From: Zanthoxylum bungeanum
Lineage: Eukaryota; Streptophyta; Magnoliopsida; Sapindales; Rutaceae
DNA length: 64,000 nt
Direction: 5' to 3'
NCBI GenBank assembly: GCA_019454045.1
Contig: SKCR01041578.1
Location: 32,180-96,179, forward strand
Below, piece after piece: positions 23,920-37,275 of the stretch (position 1 is the stretch's first letter; each line of letters begins with the position of its first letter). The notes beneath the pieces were generated by a model. It made no database searches. It worked only from the letters and a program-made list of their open reading frames with translations, and was not told the DNA's origin. A program made the position numbers and the translations under genes.

Positions 23920-25885
23920 TGTTGGGTTTCTATTAAGTCCGAAGGATCATTTTAAAGCAATGAAACATATATGTGAATACTCGTAAAAGTATGGCGGAAT
24001 CATACATACAACGATCGGTTGAGGCGATGCGAGGAACGACAAAAATTCTTCAAGCTTTGAGTCCATATTGTTCTCGGCATTTACTGGTTTTTGTGCTCCA
24101 AAATCGGCCATGGATCTCCATCAAGCTCCAAGCTTGTGATGTGTATTCCAAGCCCACGGGTGCGATTCCCTATCACCTTCGCAAGACTCCTAAAGCGTGC
24201 TAGTACTCCGGAAATTTTACCGCAAAATTTCCATTTGCTTCTCATTGAACTCTCGGTAAAACCAGAATTTTGAGGAAGAAGATGGCCCTAGGCCGAGAGA
24301 GATGAGAGGAGGGAGAGAGTGAGGGTGTTATGTTGGTTGTTGTTGGATTTGTGTATCTAATACAGAAAATTCAAAATTCAAAATTCCATTTACCAAAAGT
24401 CAAAGACAATAAAGCCACAACCATTTCCATCACTATTCACATCACTCATGACATGTTGTCAAATCACTCAAAGTGACTAGACATCACATCAATCGATTGA
24501 CTAGTGATTTGATGCTTGATGTGACTTGTAGGCCGCACTTTAATTCGCAATACGAGTGCGCTCGCAAACACTCCCAAATTAAATAACTTTTCCTAGCAAA
24601 ATTACTATTCACGTCGCTAACGAATTAATTCTAAATTAACTCGTTTGCCCGAATTAAAATCTAATTTTAATTCCGCGTCGAAATCCAATTTGGTTTAATA
24701 TATCGAATATATTATTTTATCGATTAATTCTAAATTAATCGTTCTCTCTCTTTAAATAATATTTTATCCCAGATAAAATATATCCGTAATTAATCCCAGA
24801 TTAATTTTATCTCTCTTATTAATTAATCTCAGATTAATAAAGTGTGAGTCATATGTCATCGGTGAATCTTCGGGAAGCGACCCATGAGATCCCCAGATAT
24901 GTTGGCAGTAATTCCGGTCATCGGACTATCCGAACACATATGTACCTAGTACTACGTTTTTACCGATTTACAAGACAAGGTTGGCTTCTAGCAAAGCACC
25001 GTGCCTACCCAATTCTCCAGAAATATTCTTACTGGAATATGTGATCTATATCAAGCGTAGTATACGTAGTATTGCGTATTTCGATCCAGCATCGGATGTC
25101 ACGTGCAAGGCATGGGGCTGGAAATGTGTCTGCCCCGTACGAAGCACATATCGGATCTCTGGTAACTAGTCTCTATAATCGGATAAACATTACCTAGTCA
25201 TAATATCCCGATAGTTGGAGCATATAAGAGAACGAGTTTTATATCCTACGTGATCATCATCTCCACTATGACTGGAGTGATACTTTCATCTCGACATCAC
25301 ACCCAATACACTACGATTCTCAATATACCCAGAAGAGGCGTACACAGAACTAGTTAAAGCCCTGGACGACCAAAACCAAAGTACATTGATTGTCGCAAGT
25401 ATTAGCGGTGCAAGTCTCATGTTAAGACCAAATACACCTACCCTGATTCGGACTTCCATAGACACATAGTCATACTACCAATGGAATTCTGAGGGGTCTA
25501 TCCAAAGCGAAGCTGTTTTCCATACCATCGGTAAAACACAACCTCCTACTACACTTGCATGAGTATCCTATACCCAAATATATGAGAACTATGTTGTTAT
25601 GCTCCCATAACACGCACAAGTGCAATACTAGTCTATTCCGCATTATCGATGTCCAATCTCGATAATACTACGAATAGGGATATTTAATGATTAAACCTTT
25701 ATGGATTGATACTGTCTCATATCTTATCAATCCGGAACTAATCATATGGACCTTCTATCATTTATACATCTTGGTAATCTAATTACAAATGATAAAAGAG
25801 CAATTTCCTTTGTCACATAGTTAATTTGTACAACAACACCATGATCTGTACAAATAGTGATGCTATGGGTCATAACTGTCCAACA
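23920..25885 (-). repeat. 3' LTR of copia element C (1966 bp)
   Basis: On the minus strand it starts TGTTGGACAGTTATGACCC (from 25885) and ends AAACCCAACA (23920). It lacks about 62 bp present in the other LTR (equivalent to 31510-31572). Confidence 0.93.
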
Positions 25886-25897
25886 ATCTCCCACTTG
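25886..25897 (-). other. Polypurine tract of copia element C
   Basis: Complement reads AAGTGGGAGAT next to the 3' LTR, as in element B. Confidence 0.85.
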
Positions 25898-28550
25898 GCC
25901 TATAGCCAATCACTCAAGTGTCCTACACCCGAACTATGTACGGTTCGCTCAAACTTCTGCTGAGGAAAGGCTTTCGTCAGCGGATTTGCATGACTACCAT
26001 CTGATGCGATTTATACGATCATCACATCGCCACGATGTATGATCCGAACCAATCAGATGAATATCGAAGTATATATCTGGATCGTTGATGAGACCATTAA
26101 TTCTTTAGCATGCGTTGTAGCCTAGCTCAGCTGCTAACAGAACTTTATCTAATCTAATTAGATTATTATCAATCCAGAAGGCTTCTATTGCTGCCTCAGC
26201 TGCAGCAATAATCCACTTGTGTTGTTTATTCGGTAACAGTATCTTGCTTATAAGATTTCCAGCTCACTGTTCCGTTATTCAAACTTTATAGTATCGTTCT
26301 TACGACTTATAGTCGTTCTAATCGGTTTGGAAACTTGCAGCAGTGATCCCAGTCACTTCAAGTTCTCCTTCTCCATAGAATAAGACATCATCCTTAGTTC
26401 ATCTAAGATACTAAAGGATGTTCTTCACAACAATCCAATGACTATCACTTGGATTCGCCTGATTGTGACTCCATATGCTCAAAGCGCATGAGACACCAGA
26501 TCGCATACATTTATTTCAATGTACGAGTTCTCGGAGAGTATTATCAACTTTTTGATCTATCCCAGTAGATCTTTATTCCTAGAATAAAGGTTGTTTCTCC
26601 CAAGAATTCTACGGAGAATTTTCATGAAAGCCAAGCTTTCACCGATTGTATTATGGGATTATCATTTCCAAGAAATGACATATCATCGTTATTTTAGGAC
26701 ATCACTGTCAGTGCGCTCCCACTAACCTCCTTATATACACAAGAATCATTTTTGTTTTGAATTAAATCATACACCATTATGATTACATCAAAACGATAAT
26801 TCTAAGAACGCTATGCTTGCTTCAATCCATCCATGGATCGAATTAACTTGCAAACCTTATTTTCTCATTTTGGTACGACAAAACCGTCAGGATACTGTAA
26901 ACATCCTCCAAAAGGTTTCCGTTAAGGAAAGCGGTTTTGGCATTCAGCTGTCATATTTCATAAATGAAATGTTCAGCATTAGCAAGCATTATCCAAATGG
27001 ATTTAACGATGGCAACGAATAAAAGGTTTCGTCGTAATCGACACAATGTTGATAACGATACTTTTTCGCTACAAGCCTAGCTTAGTACGTTGGTATGTTG
27101 TCTTCCATGTATGTCTTCTTGAAGACTAATATAGTACCAATAGGCACAATGCCTTCTGGTACATCAACCAGTATCCAAACTTGGTTGGTATACATGTAAT
27201 CCATTTCGGACATCATGACACTTTGCCATAATTAGGAGTCGATACCTTGTATCACTTTCTCATACGTAGTCAGTTCGTATTCCTTAATAAGATTGACATC
27301 TTTTTTAGGTGAGATCAGAAACCCATACCCCAGGTTGTTTTCTGACTCTCTCCGACTTACGTGGTTCATGTGTATTCGAAGATTATTGGTATAGTTTCAT
27401 CATTGATGAACTATATATGTTCCATTAGGACTCGGTGCCTGGAATAGTATTACTCCGATTTTCATCGAGTCTTACTTTCCTCCCACTTACCACTGCATAT
27501 AGGTATTCCTCTTAGGAAAACCGCATGGCGAGCAACAATTACATTGTTCTCTTGTGAGTTGTATAAGTACTATATTTTGGTTTCCCTAGGATAACCCACA
27601 AATTAGGAACTTATCCGATTTGGGTTCTAGTTTGGTACCATCCAAAGTTATGCCTAGCATTCCCAAATCTTCAGGAATTAGAAAACCTGGTTTCTTTCCT
27701 GTTCATATCTAATATGAAATCTGTCAAACAGATTTTATGGAACCTTATTCAAAATAAGTTTTGCACTGTTTAAAGCGTATCCGTTGAAGGAAATGGTAGC
27801 TCAGATCGACTCATGATTAACCTTATCATGTCCAACAAAATTTGGTTTCTCCGTTTGGACACACCGTCAGGATTGACGTGTTCCGGGAGGAGTCCTCATT
27901 GAAAGAATACTATACTCTTTCAAGTATTTGAGAAACTTATTGCTTAAGTATTGTCATCATGGTCTTACCGTGATGGTTTTAATACTTTAGCCGATCTGTT
28001 TGTCTACTTCGTGTCGAAACTATAAAAGTTTTCTATTTGTGTTTCAAAAGAAACACATAACCATAACGCGATGCCACATCTGTAAAGTTCATGAAACATT
28101 CATATCCACTTCTAGCCTAGCTAGATATGGGCCCACTTACTTCACTATGAATAAGGGCTAACAGATCGGTGGCACTTACACCTTTACCAAGTAAAGGTGT
28201 TTTAGGCACTTTGCCCAATAAACTGGATTCGTAGACATTATTTGAATGGAATCAAATCTGTCCTAGTATCCATTCTTCAAAAGTGTAGATATACGAGTCT
28301 TTTTTAATTGTGTCCCAGACAACAAAGCCACTTATAAGTCTCAACTGATTAAATCAGTTTGAGCTATTTGTTTGTCATGTTATACGTTTGAGATTCATTT
28401 ATATTCAAAATATAAATAATGTTATTCACATCTAATGTGTTTATCTCAATATCATCTTTATAAAATAAAACACTTATCAAATATGTTTGTCATAGACATA
28501 TCTAAAATCCAATTTTAATACTAGTAGTGAACATGTCTATGACAAACATA
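25898..28550 (-). pseudogene. pol remnant of copia element C
   Basis: Reading the minus strand from about 28500 down follows element B's pol through the integrase zinc finger (near 28330-28200), integrase core (SDVSGPI-like near 28150, NGV-ERRNR-like near 27850), RT (EEDE-like near 27290, IPVVAMIKSIWI-like near 27010, ALTVMS with the YFDD equivalent lost near 26700) and RNase H (near 26400-25930). Every domain carries stops or frameshifts. No open piece longer than about 70 codons survives. Confidence 0.85.
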
Positions 28551-28759
28551 TTTGAATTCGGAGCCTTGCACCGTCTTCAATTCCTTCATGTCTGCCTTGT
28601 CCATACGGCAGTCACGCTTCAGTGACCCCGTTTTCCACAGTTTAGGCAGACATATTGGGATATGTCTTTTATCTTCCCAGAAGATTATAATGACTTTGCC
28701 TTTGCCGCTTTTCCACACTCAGAAGCGAATATATTAATTTAACGATGAAAATTTGTAAT
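28551..28759 (-). pseudogene. gag stub of copia element C
   Basis: Only the end of gag remains: GKGKVIIIFWEDKRHIPICL, then LWKTGSLKRDCRMDKADMKE, matching the basic stretch and zinc-knuckle region of B (13730-13830). The first knuckle Cys and His are lost. Upstream gag, about 700 bp in B, is deleted. Confidence 0.75.
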
Positions 28760-30842
28760 GAGCACGTATGGAAAGTAACTAAACGAATATTGAAAATTTA
28801 ATACTGGCCTCCCATTATTTTTCAGCGAGCCTCTAACCCTCTGTTGAGTACTCGGGAAACCTTGTTTCCTAGTGGGCTAGGATCCCGTTAAATAACACAA
28901 AACCTTGACTTTGGCCAACAAATTGTATGATAATTAACTAGGTAGATCTCTAAGATCAATTGGATCTCATCCAATTCCTAGATCCAGTAGGTGGACATCC
29001 AAGTCCGAAAGATATATCTTATATATGCCAATATATCCAATATATTGCATAACCTTTTTCCTCTAAATCAACTAAGCCTTGGATTTGGCACAACAAACTT
29101 AGTGATCCCAGTTAAGCGGAACCCATTGACCTTGGAAAGCTTAGTAATCAATGCCGATGGACAAGAATTGATCTTGACTTTGGCCAAAAAATCACAACTT
29201 GGACAAGACACCGATATGGAACAAAGCCTTCATGATTCAAACACATCCTCGACGGACAAAGGTCTTGACTTTGGCCAACAAACCAATGCCAGTCTTGGAT
29301 CTTGAATAAGAATCACTCAATGGAAGGAAAAACGCTTAATATGATGTTGAGGGTTTTTTCGCGTAATTGGCAACCAATTAATTATATTTGTTAAGGTCTC
29401 ATCATCATACACCCTTAAACATGCATTCTAAACACATAATAAGGAGCATATAAATAAATATAATAATGATATGCGGATGGATACTTAAACATTGTTCCTA
29501 AAAAAAATCTCTCTCTTTCATCTCTCCCGCTAGCACAAGTATTACTTATACCCGATTACATAACACTTCTAAAGAAACCTCATTTACATTGAGGGGAATA
29601 GGTGAGAAGAGAAATACACATAGTCAAGAGGTAATAGGCTCGACACGCAGGTCCAATTAATAAATTCTAAATTTATTACAACAATTTCCAAAATTGCCCT
29701 CACCCATCTAATATCCATCCGATATACATTATTCATGCATCGCATCCATGTATTCACACAAGCATGTTATCAATCAATCTAATCCAATTAATTAATCTGA
29801 TAATTAATGACCATCCAATGTTCAAACAACGATTTGATTTTGCGCGAGTCAAACTCGTTTTGCGAATAAGTACTCAAAGTACGAATTCTTGAATTAAATT
29901 AAACTACAACATTAAATCCAATTTAATTTGCATTTAATACTAATTCATTTATTTAATTCCAAATTAAATATTACACTTCATTAATGAACCTTTACGACTT
30001 AGATTCCAAATCTAATCGTTATGGGTCTCAAAGCCCGATTAACATCCAATGTCAATTTAATTTAAAGTCCAATGGGCTTTTAATTAATTTCTAAGGCATG
30101 GACTTTTGGTCAATATAGGTCAAACCCAAATACCAAAGCCCATTTAAGGAATCACCCTTATTTGCAAAGAAACCAATTTAGGCCCATTAGGCCCAATTAA
30201 TATTAAAGGTCCATTAAGTCAAAATTGGACTTTATGGATATGGTTTTGGGCCCAATTGGATCCAACCAATTTAGCCTAAACCTAAATTGGTACAACCAAG
30301 CCCATTAAGCCCAATTACAACTTTTCAAGCCCAATTTCCAAAATAGGCCCAATTAATTAAATTACCAAATTCCAAATTTCATAACTTAATTAACCTAAAG
30401 TGTATGCCATAATTAATTAACTAAATTAACATTTCCAAAATACTAATTTACACAATTAATTATGCTCATTATCATCAAAACATGTCCAACACATTTTAAT
30501 GAAAAAATCAATCATTTTCCATGCATACAAGTCTCGGTATTTTAGGGGTTTTATTTGTCCGATTCGGTTTCAATCAAATTAAATCCACAATCAACATTAC
30601 CCAATGTTTTCCAACTCATCTAATGATCAAAAACACAAAATACCATGACTTTAGGGCAAGACAACCATTCGGCCAAGCCTATGATTTTGGGGAAAAATTA
30701 TCCAATTCGATTTTTATCAAATTGACAATGCATAACACCATGTTATCATAATTTAAGCATACTCAAACAATCAATTTCACTCAAACATGCTCAAATCAAT
30801 TTTGCCCAAATTTTACCCTAATAAAGTTTCATGCTCAAAATG
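28760..30842 (-). other. Long untranslated leader of copia element C
   Basis: About 2.1 kb aligned inverted with the leaders of A and B. Complements of the TTGTTGGCCAAAGTCAAG motif or variants occur near 28905, 29077, 29173 and 29264. A GGCCCA/TGGGCC-rich part lies at about 30120-30360. No sustained reading frame. Confidence 0.75.
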
Positions 30843-30854
30843 GCTCTGATACCA
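30843..30854 (-). other. Primer-binding site of copia element C
   Basis: Complement of GCTCTGATACCA is TGGTATCAGAGC, one base inside the 5' LTR. Perfect plant copia methionine-tRNA primer site. Confidence 0.92.
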
Positions 30855-30855
30855 T

Positions 30856-32883
30856 TATTGGGTTTCTATTAAGTCCCAATGATCATTTTCAAGCAATGAA
30901 ACATATATGTGAATACTCATAAAAGTATGGCGGAATCATACTTACAACGATCGGTTGAGGCAATGCGAGGAACGACAAATATTCTTCAAGCTTTGAGTCT
31001 ATATTGTTCTCGGCATTTACTGGTTTTTGTGCTCCAAAATCGGCCATGGATCTCCATCAAGCTCCAAGCTTGTGATGTGTATTACAAGCCCACGGGTGCG
31101 GTTCCCTATCACCTTCGCAAGACTCCTAAAGTGTGCTAGTACTCCGAAAATTTTACCGTAAAATTTCCATTTGCTTCTCCTTGAACTCTCGGAAAAACCA
31201 GAATTTTGAGGAAGAAGATGGCCTTAGGCCGAGAGAGATGAGAGGAGGGAGAGAGTGAGGGTGTTATGTTGGTTGTTGTTGGATTTGTGTATCTAATACA
31301 CAAAATAGAAAATTCAAAATTCCATTTACCAAAAGTCAAAGGCAATAAAGCCACAACCATTTCCATCACTATTCACATCACTCATGACATGTTGTCAAAT
31401 CACTCAAAGTGACTAGACATCACATCAATCGATTGACTAGTGATTTGACGCTTGATGTGACTTGTGGGCCGCACTTTAATTCGCAATGCGAGTGCGCCCG
31501 CAAACACTCCCGGGCTCAGGTTCGCTAATTCCAAATTAACGAATTTTTCGTTGTGACGAAATTAAATCTAATTTAATTAAATAACTTTGCCTAGCAAAAT
31601 TACTATTCATGTCTCTAACGAATTAATTCTAAATTAACTCGTTTGCCCGAATTAAAATCTAATTTTAATTCCGCGTCGAAATCCAATTTCGTTTAATATA
31701 TCGAATATATTATTTTATCGATTAATTCCAAATTAATCGTTTTCTCTCTTTAAATAATATTTTATCCCAGATAAAATATATCTGTAATTAATCCCAGATT
31801 AATTTTATCTCTCTTATTAATTAATCCCAGATTAATAAAGTGCGAGTCATACGTCATCGGTGAATCTTCGGGAAGCGACCCATGAGATCCCCGGATATGT
31901 TGGCAGTAAATCCGGTCATCGGACTATCCGAACACGTATGTACCTAGTACTACGTTTTTACCAATTTACAAGACAAGGTTGGCTTCTAGCAAAGCACCGT
32001 GCCTACCCAATTCTCCAGAAATATTCTTACTGGAATGTGTGATCTATATCAGGCGTAGTATACGTAGTATTGCGAATTTCGATCCAGCAACGGATGTCAC
32101 GTGCAAGGCATGGGACTGAAAATGTGTATGCCCCGTATGAAGCACATATCGGATCTCTGGTAACTAGTCTCTATAATCGGATAAACATTACCTAGTCATA
32201 ATATCCCGATAGTTGGAGCATATAAGAGAACGAGTTTTATATCCTACGTGATCATCATCTCCACTATGACTGGAGTGATACTTTCATCTCGACATCACAC
32301 CCAATACACTACGATTCTCAATATACCCAGAAGAGGCGTACACAGAACTAGTTAAAGCCCTGGACGACTAAAACCAAAGTACATTGATTGTCACAAGTAT
32401 TAGCGGTGCAAGTCTCAGGTTAAGACCAGATACATCTACCCTGATTCGGACTTCCATAGACACATAGTCATACTACCAATGGAATTCCGAGGGGTCTATC
32501 CAGAGCGAAGCTGTTTTCCGTATCATCGGTAAAACACAACCTCCTAATACACTTGCATGAGTATCCTATACCCAAATATATGAGAACTATGTCGTTATGC
32601 TCCCATAACACGCACAAGTGCAATACTAGTCTATTCCGCATTATCGATGTCCAATCTCGATAATACTACGACTAGGGATATTTAATGATTAAACCTTTAT
32701 GGATTGATACTGTCTCATATCTTATCAATCTGGAACTAATCATATGGACCTTCTATCATTTATACATCTTGGTAATCTAATTACAAATGATAAAAAAGCA
32801 ATTTCCTTTGTCATATAGTTAATTTGTACAACAACACCATGATCTGTACAAATAGTGATGCTATGGGTCATAACTGTCCAACA
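30856..32883 (-). repeat. 5' LTR of copia element C (2028 bp)
   Basis: On the minus strand it starts TGTTGGACAGTTATGACCC at 32883 and ends near 30856 with AAACCCAATA (terminal CA mutated to TA). Very close in sequence to the 3' LTR. Confidence 0.93.
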
Positions 32884-34661
32884 GTCACGTCATTGATATA
32901 TTTAGATCAGACCTCTGCCTGTTCGTTGGGTGTGGAATCATGCTCATGATATCTTGTGTGTATCAAGATAGGATTCGTCAGTCATGTGTATAGGACATAT
33001 GTATTCATAATATGATTAGCAATCTGTTAAATCCATGGTCGTGGTATACTTCGGAAGTAAGTTTCGAGTGTTATTTAGAAGATTGCTAATAGATACGTCG
33101 ACACGATTATACCTATAGAGATTTGACGTTTATATCTATATCTCTAGGATAATCCGGATACTTGTGATGGAGGGATTATACGTATGCAATGACCTCGACC
33201 TGTATGATTCAGCGAGTTTATCTGTGGTCGTCATAATTTATGGGTGGATGAATTATGGACACGAAATTAGATTTTGTGACTGATATGCCAAAATCTAGAG
33301 AGTCTCACTAATGAAATATACTCGTAGAGCACTAGGGCAACTTTTATGAATAATATTGATTTTTTATAACTCGTTTACCGGTTAAACGAAAAAATACATG
33401 CAATCGGGACCTAATCGTCATTTCCAAATTAATGTGTATTTGTATTTAATATTTGATATTATTAAAAACACATTAATTAAATATCAAATTGTGATATTTA
33501 ACATATATCATTAATATATGTATTTGAGATATTTAATGTAAATATAATACATATATTTAAGATATTTGTATTTAATTTATTTAATTATTTAATTGTTAAA
33601 TAATTAAATTAATTTAAAAATAAATATCTTTACCAAGATTAATGTTAGGAAATGGCATGATTTAGTTGGTTCACATGTAAAACTTTACTTTAATGATAAA
33701 GATTATCATTATTAACAAGTAAACTTGTTCCCATCAAATTGAAACAAAAAATAAATAATTTGTTATTTATTTTTGTCAAGTTTCGGCCAAATGGGATTTA
33801 ACAAAAGGGTTTTGTTTTTCCATTTGTAAGGAAATTACACAAGTTGCAATATATTTTACTAAGTAAAGTTTGAGAGAAAACCATGAAGGAGAAAAGAAAA
33901 GCTTAATTCTGTAAGTATTTTCTCATTTCCTTCAACTTGAAAATTATTTCCATGCTTCTAAGCTTCAACATGTGTTTCTTAAAATTTTCTCTACTCTTTA
34001 ATTATGTAAATTAATTGATTGGAAACTTTTTGGAATGATGTTGCATGTGTGTATGAACTAAGGATGATTATAAATGGTTATTAAGCATTCTTTTGATTAA
34101 TTAGTAATCATGTTGCCATTCTAAAGTTGCTTAGCCATTCATAAATGACCTAGAATTTTTCTTGAGTTGTTTCCTGGTGGTGAGACTTGTTTGGTTTGGT
34201 AAAAATTGGATTAAAGTATTAAATTTGTTTAATTTGGTGTATTTTGTCAATTTGAAGAAATTATAAAATCAGGGTTCATAACCCTTTCCAAATTTGGGGC
34301 TTTTCATATATATGATTTAATTTGATGTATATATGATGTATATTAAATTTGGGATTGATTGGATTTGATCTTGACATGTTTTGAACTAAAAAGAACCAAA
34401 TTACAAATCCTGGAAATTATTGGGGCTATTCGGTAATTTCAGTAAAATTGGGAATTTTTATTGCAAATTATATTTTCATGTATTAGACATGTATAAATCA
34501 TTTTGGGATTGATTTGGAATCAATTAAATATATATTTGACAATTTAAGGACCAAAATGTAAAGTTTAGGAGTCTCACGGCAATTAATGATAAATCTGATT
34601 TTTCAGATAAAAATTCAATTTTTATTTATTGAGTAATTAGAATAAATTGGTTTATTTTAAT

Positions 34662-35220
34662 TAGGGGTGGCAAAACGAATCAACTAATCGAATTTGTATC
34701 GAATCACAAACGAATTGAATCAAAATGTGATGGATTCGTATTCGATTCATTTATTAAACGAATCCTAATCTCATGATTCGTATTCGATTCGTTTATTAAA
34801 CGAATCAAATACGAATATTCGTTTATTCGTTTAGTCAATGATATTATTTAATAAAATAATTTACTACACTTGATTTACATTAATTCTTCATAAATATATA
34901 CATATGAAATATATAATTAATATATTTTACTAAAAATATCTCACAAAATATCGAAAATATTACTTTTTCTATGATAATTAGCTATAATTTCTCGAAATCT
35001 TAATTGAAAATTAACAAGATTTCGTTAACAAAATTAATAAAACGAATCCTAAACGAATAAATGAATAAATGAGCTTAAATTCGTATTCGATTCATTTAAT
35101 AAATGAATCAAATCGAATTGACCCATTTATTAAACGAATTTATTTTTTCAAACCCGTATTTGCTTTAAAGTGAATCGAATCGAACGAATAAACGAATCCT
35201 GACCCAAATTGCCACCCCTA
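34662..35220. mobile_element. hAT-type MITE (family M1), 559 bp, inside the L2 LTR
   Basis: Terminal inverted repeats TAGGGGTGGCAA and TTGCCACCCCTA are perfect over 12 bp. 8-bp target duplications ATTTTAAT lie at 34654-34661 and 35221-35228. The interior is made of repeated, partly palindromic words such as ATTCGATTCGTTTATTAAACG. No coding capacity. A second copy, inverted, is at 54915-55451. Confidence 0.93.
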
Positions 35221-35651
35221 ATTTTAATTGCCCAAGAAAAATATTTATCAAAAATTATTTCGGAATGAAAATACGCGAAAACGACGAAAGACGGTGTTAC
35301 CGGGTAACGTCTGCCCAAACAGTGAACTGGTCATTGTTCGGGCAGTCCACGAACTGTCCAAATATTTTTGGTACTGATCTGGGCAGTCCCCATGTTCATT
35401 GGTCGGTCAATTCGGCCGGAAATGTGTTTTATGTTATTTTGCGAAAAAATATTTTCGTAAAAGTTTCGCAGAGTTTCTAAATTATTTATGTCGTTATTTG
35501 ATATCGAATAAATATGTTTAGGTGAAATATGAATAAATTATTAATATTGGATATTAAATAATTTTTTCGTAAGTTTAAAATTCTTAAACTACGATTTCGC
35601 CCGAACCGCGCTTCTTCCGCTGCTCCGCCCTAATAAAATCCCAACACAAAC

Positions 35652-36380
35652 ACCTTCAAACATTGAGTCACACCATTCCAAAAATAAACACTCATCACCG
35701 TGGCAAATTTCGATTTCCATTTAGCTTGCTTCGACCATATACACTCATCCCATTATGCACTAACAAACATGGTTCGCAGACTTTCTTTTTCTCCATCAAA
35801 CTTTGTAAGGTTAAAAAAGCTGAGGCAAACCTAGTTACTCCCGGTCTCACTATGTCCCTCTGTATTGTAAACGATCTCATCATGGAAAAAGTCTTGTGAT
35901 GGACATACACAAAAATGGTGAAAGCTTTGGCACTATCAATGGTTTTTTTGTACCTCGACAATTTCCCAATACTTTCAAGCATGAGGTTTATGGTGTGAGT
36001 AGCACATGAACTCAAAAACAAATTTGGCATCTTCGCCTTCAATAACTTTACTGCGGACATATTGTTTGAGGCATTATCTGTTACCACTTTAACCATATTT
36101 TTCGCCCCTACTTGTTCAATACAGGTCATAACATTCTTAAAAAATGTGCTCAGTAGTATGCACCACATCGAAACTTTCCTTTAAAGAAATGAAAGTGATA
36201 CCTATTGTGAAATTAACACACAAATTCATTATACTTCTCCTTTTTCTATCACTCCAAACATCTGTCATGATCGAATATTTATTCTCCTTCCACTCCTTAT
36301 CATGTTGTTGTAGAAAAACTTTAACATTTTCATCTTCCTCTTTCAATAATGGCTCCCTCAATTCATATTGGCTAGGACCT
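35652..36380 (-). pseudogene. hAT transposase, DUF659 / RNase H-like core
   Basis: From 36380 downwards: GPSQYELREPLLKEEDENV, then SIMTDVWSDRKRRSIMNLCV (first acidic catalytic position in the TDVWSD block), SFDVVHTTEHIF, and after a one-base shift near 36150 NMVKVVTDNASNNMSAVKLL (second catalytic Asp in VVTDNA) and LSSCATHTINLMLESIGKL. It continues through an HKTF block to TRFASAFLTLQSLMEKK. Stops appear after 35760. The frame upstream continues at 40706 across the L3 LTR, and downstream at 23342 across the L2 LTR. Confidence 0.9.
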
Positions 36381-36984
36381 TATAGACATTGTATTTTTGC
36401 ATGAGCCCGATGATGAGTCTCGTATGGAGGCACTACCTGAAAAGTTGTGGAAGTTGAGAAAAATGAATGCCAGAAGGAAGGAAAACCTCCAAAATTAGCC
36501 TCTCATCGGATTCGGACTCACTAGCCCGCCTCGGATTCACTCAGTCAAGCCCCTGCTTCAAACCTTAGCCTCGGCCCATGCAGCCCAAAACCCCACACAC
36601 GCAAATCCTCTCATCACTAGCCAAAATTAACAAAGATTTGAAATCCCCTTCTTACCAAACTTAAAAAGGATTTGAAATCCCCTTATTTCCAAACTTATCA
36701 AAGATTTGAAATCCCCTTCTTGCCAAATATGTAAGATCCTAGACCCAAACTAGAAAGGATTCTCACTTCCTAATATAAGTGATTTGAATTTCCCTTATAA
36801 ATCCTTTAAGAACCATATATGGAAAGGAAATCTTGACACAAAATGGAGGAGAGTGGCGGCAACCCTAGGAGGCAACAACTATAAAAAAACAAAGAAGAGG
36901 ACCGGCCAAAGGAGGAGGAAAAAATAGAGAATCATCGAAAAAAAAAAAACGAAAAACTGAGGGGAGAAACAAAGCAAAAAAAAA

Positions 36985-37275
36985 CCCTGAAAGCCGTGAA
37001 ACAGCAACCAGCGTGGGAAGAAACAGTAAACAGCAACCAGCGTGAAAAGAAACAACAAACAGCATGGAGAAACAGCAAACAGTATGAAGAAATGGTAAAC
37101 AGTGAACCAGTGAGCAAAAACAGCGAAACAGTGCGCAGAAACAGCAAAACAGCGAGCAGAAATAGTGAATCAGTGAGCAGAAACAGCGAATCAACGAGCA
37201 GAAATAGCGAACCAGCAACCAAAAATAGCAAACCAGCAGCCAGAAACAGCGAACCAACAACCAAAAATAGCGAAC
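36985..37275. repeat. Degenerate short tandem repeats in the L3 LTR
   Basis: Imperfect 20-24-bp units built on GAAACAGCGAACCAGC and GAGCAGAAATAGCGAA words. The matching part of the other L3 LTR is at 60500-60650. It produces spurious Ser/Asn-rich frames on one strand and Phe/Leu/Cys-rich frames on the other. Confidence 0.75.

Larger units (their letters stand above)
23920..32883 (-). mobile_element. Copia element C (same family as A and B), full length, minus strand, inside an L2 LTR
   Basis: 8964 bp flanked by target duplications GTCAC (23915-23919 and 32884-32888). On the minus strand: 5' LTR 32883-30856, primer site 30854-30843, leader to about 28760, a gag stub, decayed pol to about 25900, polypurine tract, 3' LTR 25885-23920. 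Most of gag is missing: the leader passes directly into the zinc-knuckle region near 28740. It can move only with proteins from another element, if at all. Confidence 0.95.
23348..35646 (+). repeat. Solo LTR of family L2 (about 2.8 kb) inside the hAT, itself holding element C and a MITE
   Basis: Starts TGTTAGGGTTGGTGC (23348) and ends ATCCCAACA (35646). Target duplications CAAAC lie at 23343-23347 and 35647-35651. The LTR is in three pieces: 23348-23919, 32889-34661 and 35229-35646. It is cut by copia element C (duplication GTCAC) and a hAT-type MITE (duplication ATTTTAAT). It aligns, inverted, with the L2 LTRs at 38254-40644 and 41425-44060, though its end is more diverged. No internal retroelement sequence flanks it; hAT coding sequence does. 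Confidence 0.92.
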